Positions 11,994-12,109 of a stretch of 12,109 bases of DNA are shown in pieces (position 1 is the stretch's first letter; every line of letters begins with the position of its first letter). Position numbers and translations under genes: made by a program. The notes below the pieces were generated by a model. The model was not told the origin of the DNA. It saw only the letters and a list, made by a program, of their open reading frames with translations, and searched no databases. Source of the DNA: Trebonia sp030042015 (GTDB lineage: Bacteria > Actinomycetota > Actinomycetes > Streptosporangiales > Streptosporangiaceae). The DNA lies in contig NZ_JASIAL010000356.1 in the NCBI RefSeq assembly GCF_030042015.1, positions 1 through 12,109 of the forward strand, in the 5' to 3' direction.

Positions 11994-12109
11994 TCAGCTG
12001 CCCAGGATCTTCGCCTTCTGGGCCTGGAACTCCTCATCGGTGAGAATGCCCTGCGACTTCAGCTCCGCGAGTTCCCTGAGCTGGGTGACGGTGTCGGTCG
12101 CGGGCGCCG
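11994..12109 (-). CDS. SHOCT-domain protein, C-terminal end (5' end outside window)
   Basis: The minus-strand frame enters from beyond 12109 and ends at TGA 11996-11994, giving the last 37 residues. They read TVTQLRELAELKSQGILTDE, then EFQAQKAKILGS, a textbook SHOCT (short C-terminal) domain: two helices with the L-x-x-L-K-x-x-G-I-L-T-x-x-E-F core. SHOCT tails occur at the ends of many unrelated actinobacterial proteins, often membrane or DUF4429-type, and are thought to mediate oligomerisation. The main domain lies outside the window, so no function can be given. Confidence 0.9.
   Translation of the reverse strand, partial: APATDTVTQLRELAELKSQGILTDEEFQAQKAKILGS

Noticed and set aside
1..12109. 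CRISPR array, insertion sequence or toxin-antitoxin pair
   Set aside because: I saw no regularly spaced repeats, transposase motif, terminal inverted repeats or toxin-antitoxin family sequence on reading both strands.

Overview
The window is GC-rich throughout (roughly 70 percent, with third codon positions almost always G or C). It carries families typical of soil actinomycetes: a DHA2 efflux pump with a divergent TetR regulator, an IclR regulator, a DrrAB-like ABC exporter, a BBE-type flavoprotein and a SHOCT protein. I read it as a chromosomal accessory region of an actinomycete (Actinomycetota). The genus cannot be fixed from the sequence alone.

Layout. Positions 1-172 hold the end of a PEBP (YbhB/YbcL) protein. 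Positions 173-1019 are decayed DNA: the 3' part of a tRNA-Tyr(GTA) with no matching 5' half, which could be an old attachment site, and a DGPF/YCII-family gene broken by an in-frame TGA. Positions 1020-3295 are a drug-efflux module: a 14-TM DHA2 MFS pump (minus) and a TetR regulator (plus), separated by two near-identical 22-bp operator-like repeats. Positions 3304-5864 hold an IclR regulator (minus), divergent from a two-gene operon. The operon encodes a UGSC-family protein, here in the Cys form (CGSC in place of UGSC), and a 367-aa partner of unknown function. A TTCCG-N5-CGGAA inverted repeat lies over the IclR ribosome site. Positions 5865-6389 contain no intact gene, only a frameshifted minus-strand remnant. 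Positions 6390-7885 encode an alpha/beta hydrolase and a Crp/Fnr regulator, ending in a 13-bp perfect hairpin. Positions 7981-10279 (all minus) hold a DrrA-like ATPase and DrrB-like permease overlapping by 4 bp, then a 68-aa membrane protein whose leader can fold into a three-way junction. Positions 10512-11888 encode a BBE-type FAD oxidoreductase. The end of a SHOCT-domain protein (minus) closes the window.

How the parts fit. Two local regulator-target pairs are visible: TetR with MFS, and IclR with the UGSC operon. Both have palindromes in the shared intergenic region, so each looks self-contained and autoregulated. The UGSC operon is the least understood part: the family has a redox-type CGSC/UGSC motif, its partner has no known activity that I can name, and an IclR regulator suggests induction by a small metabolite. 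The hydrolase, BBE oxidoreductase and exporters would suit detoxification or specialised metabolism, but no biosynthetic core enzyme is present here.
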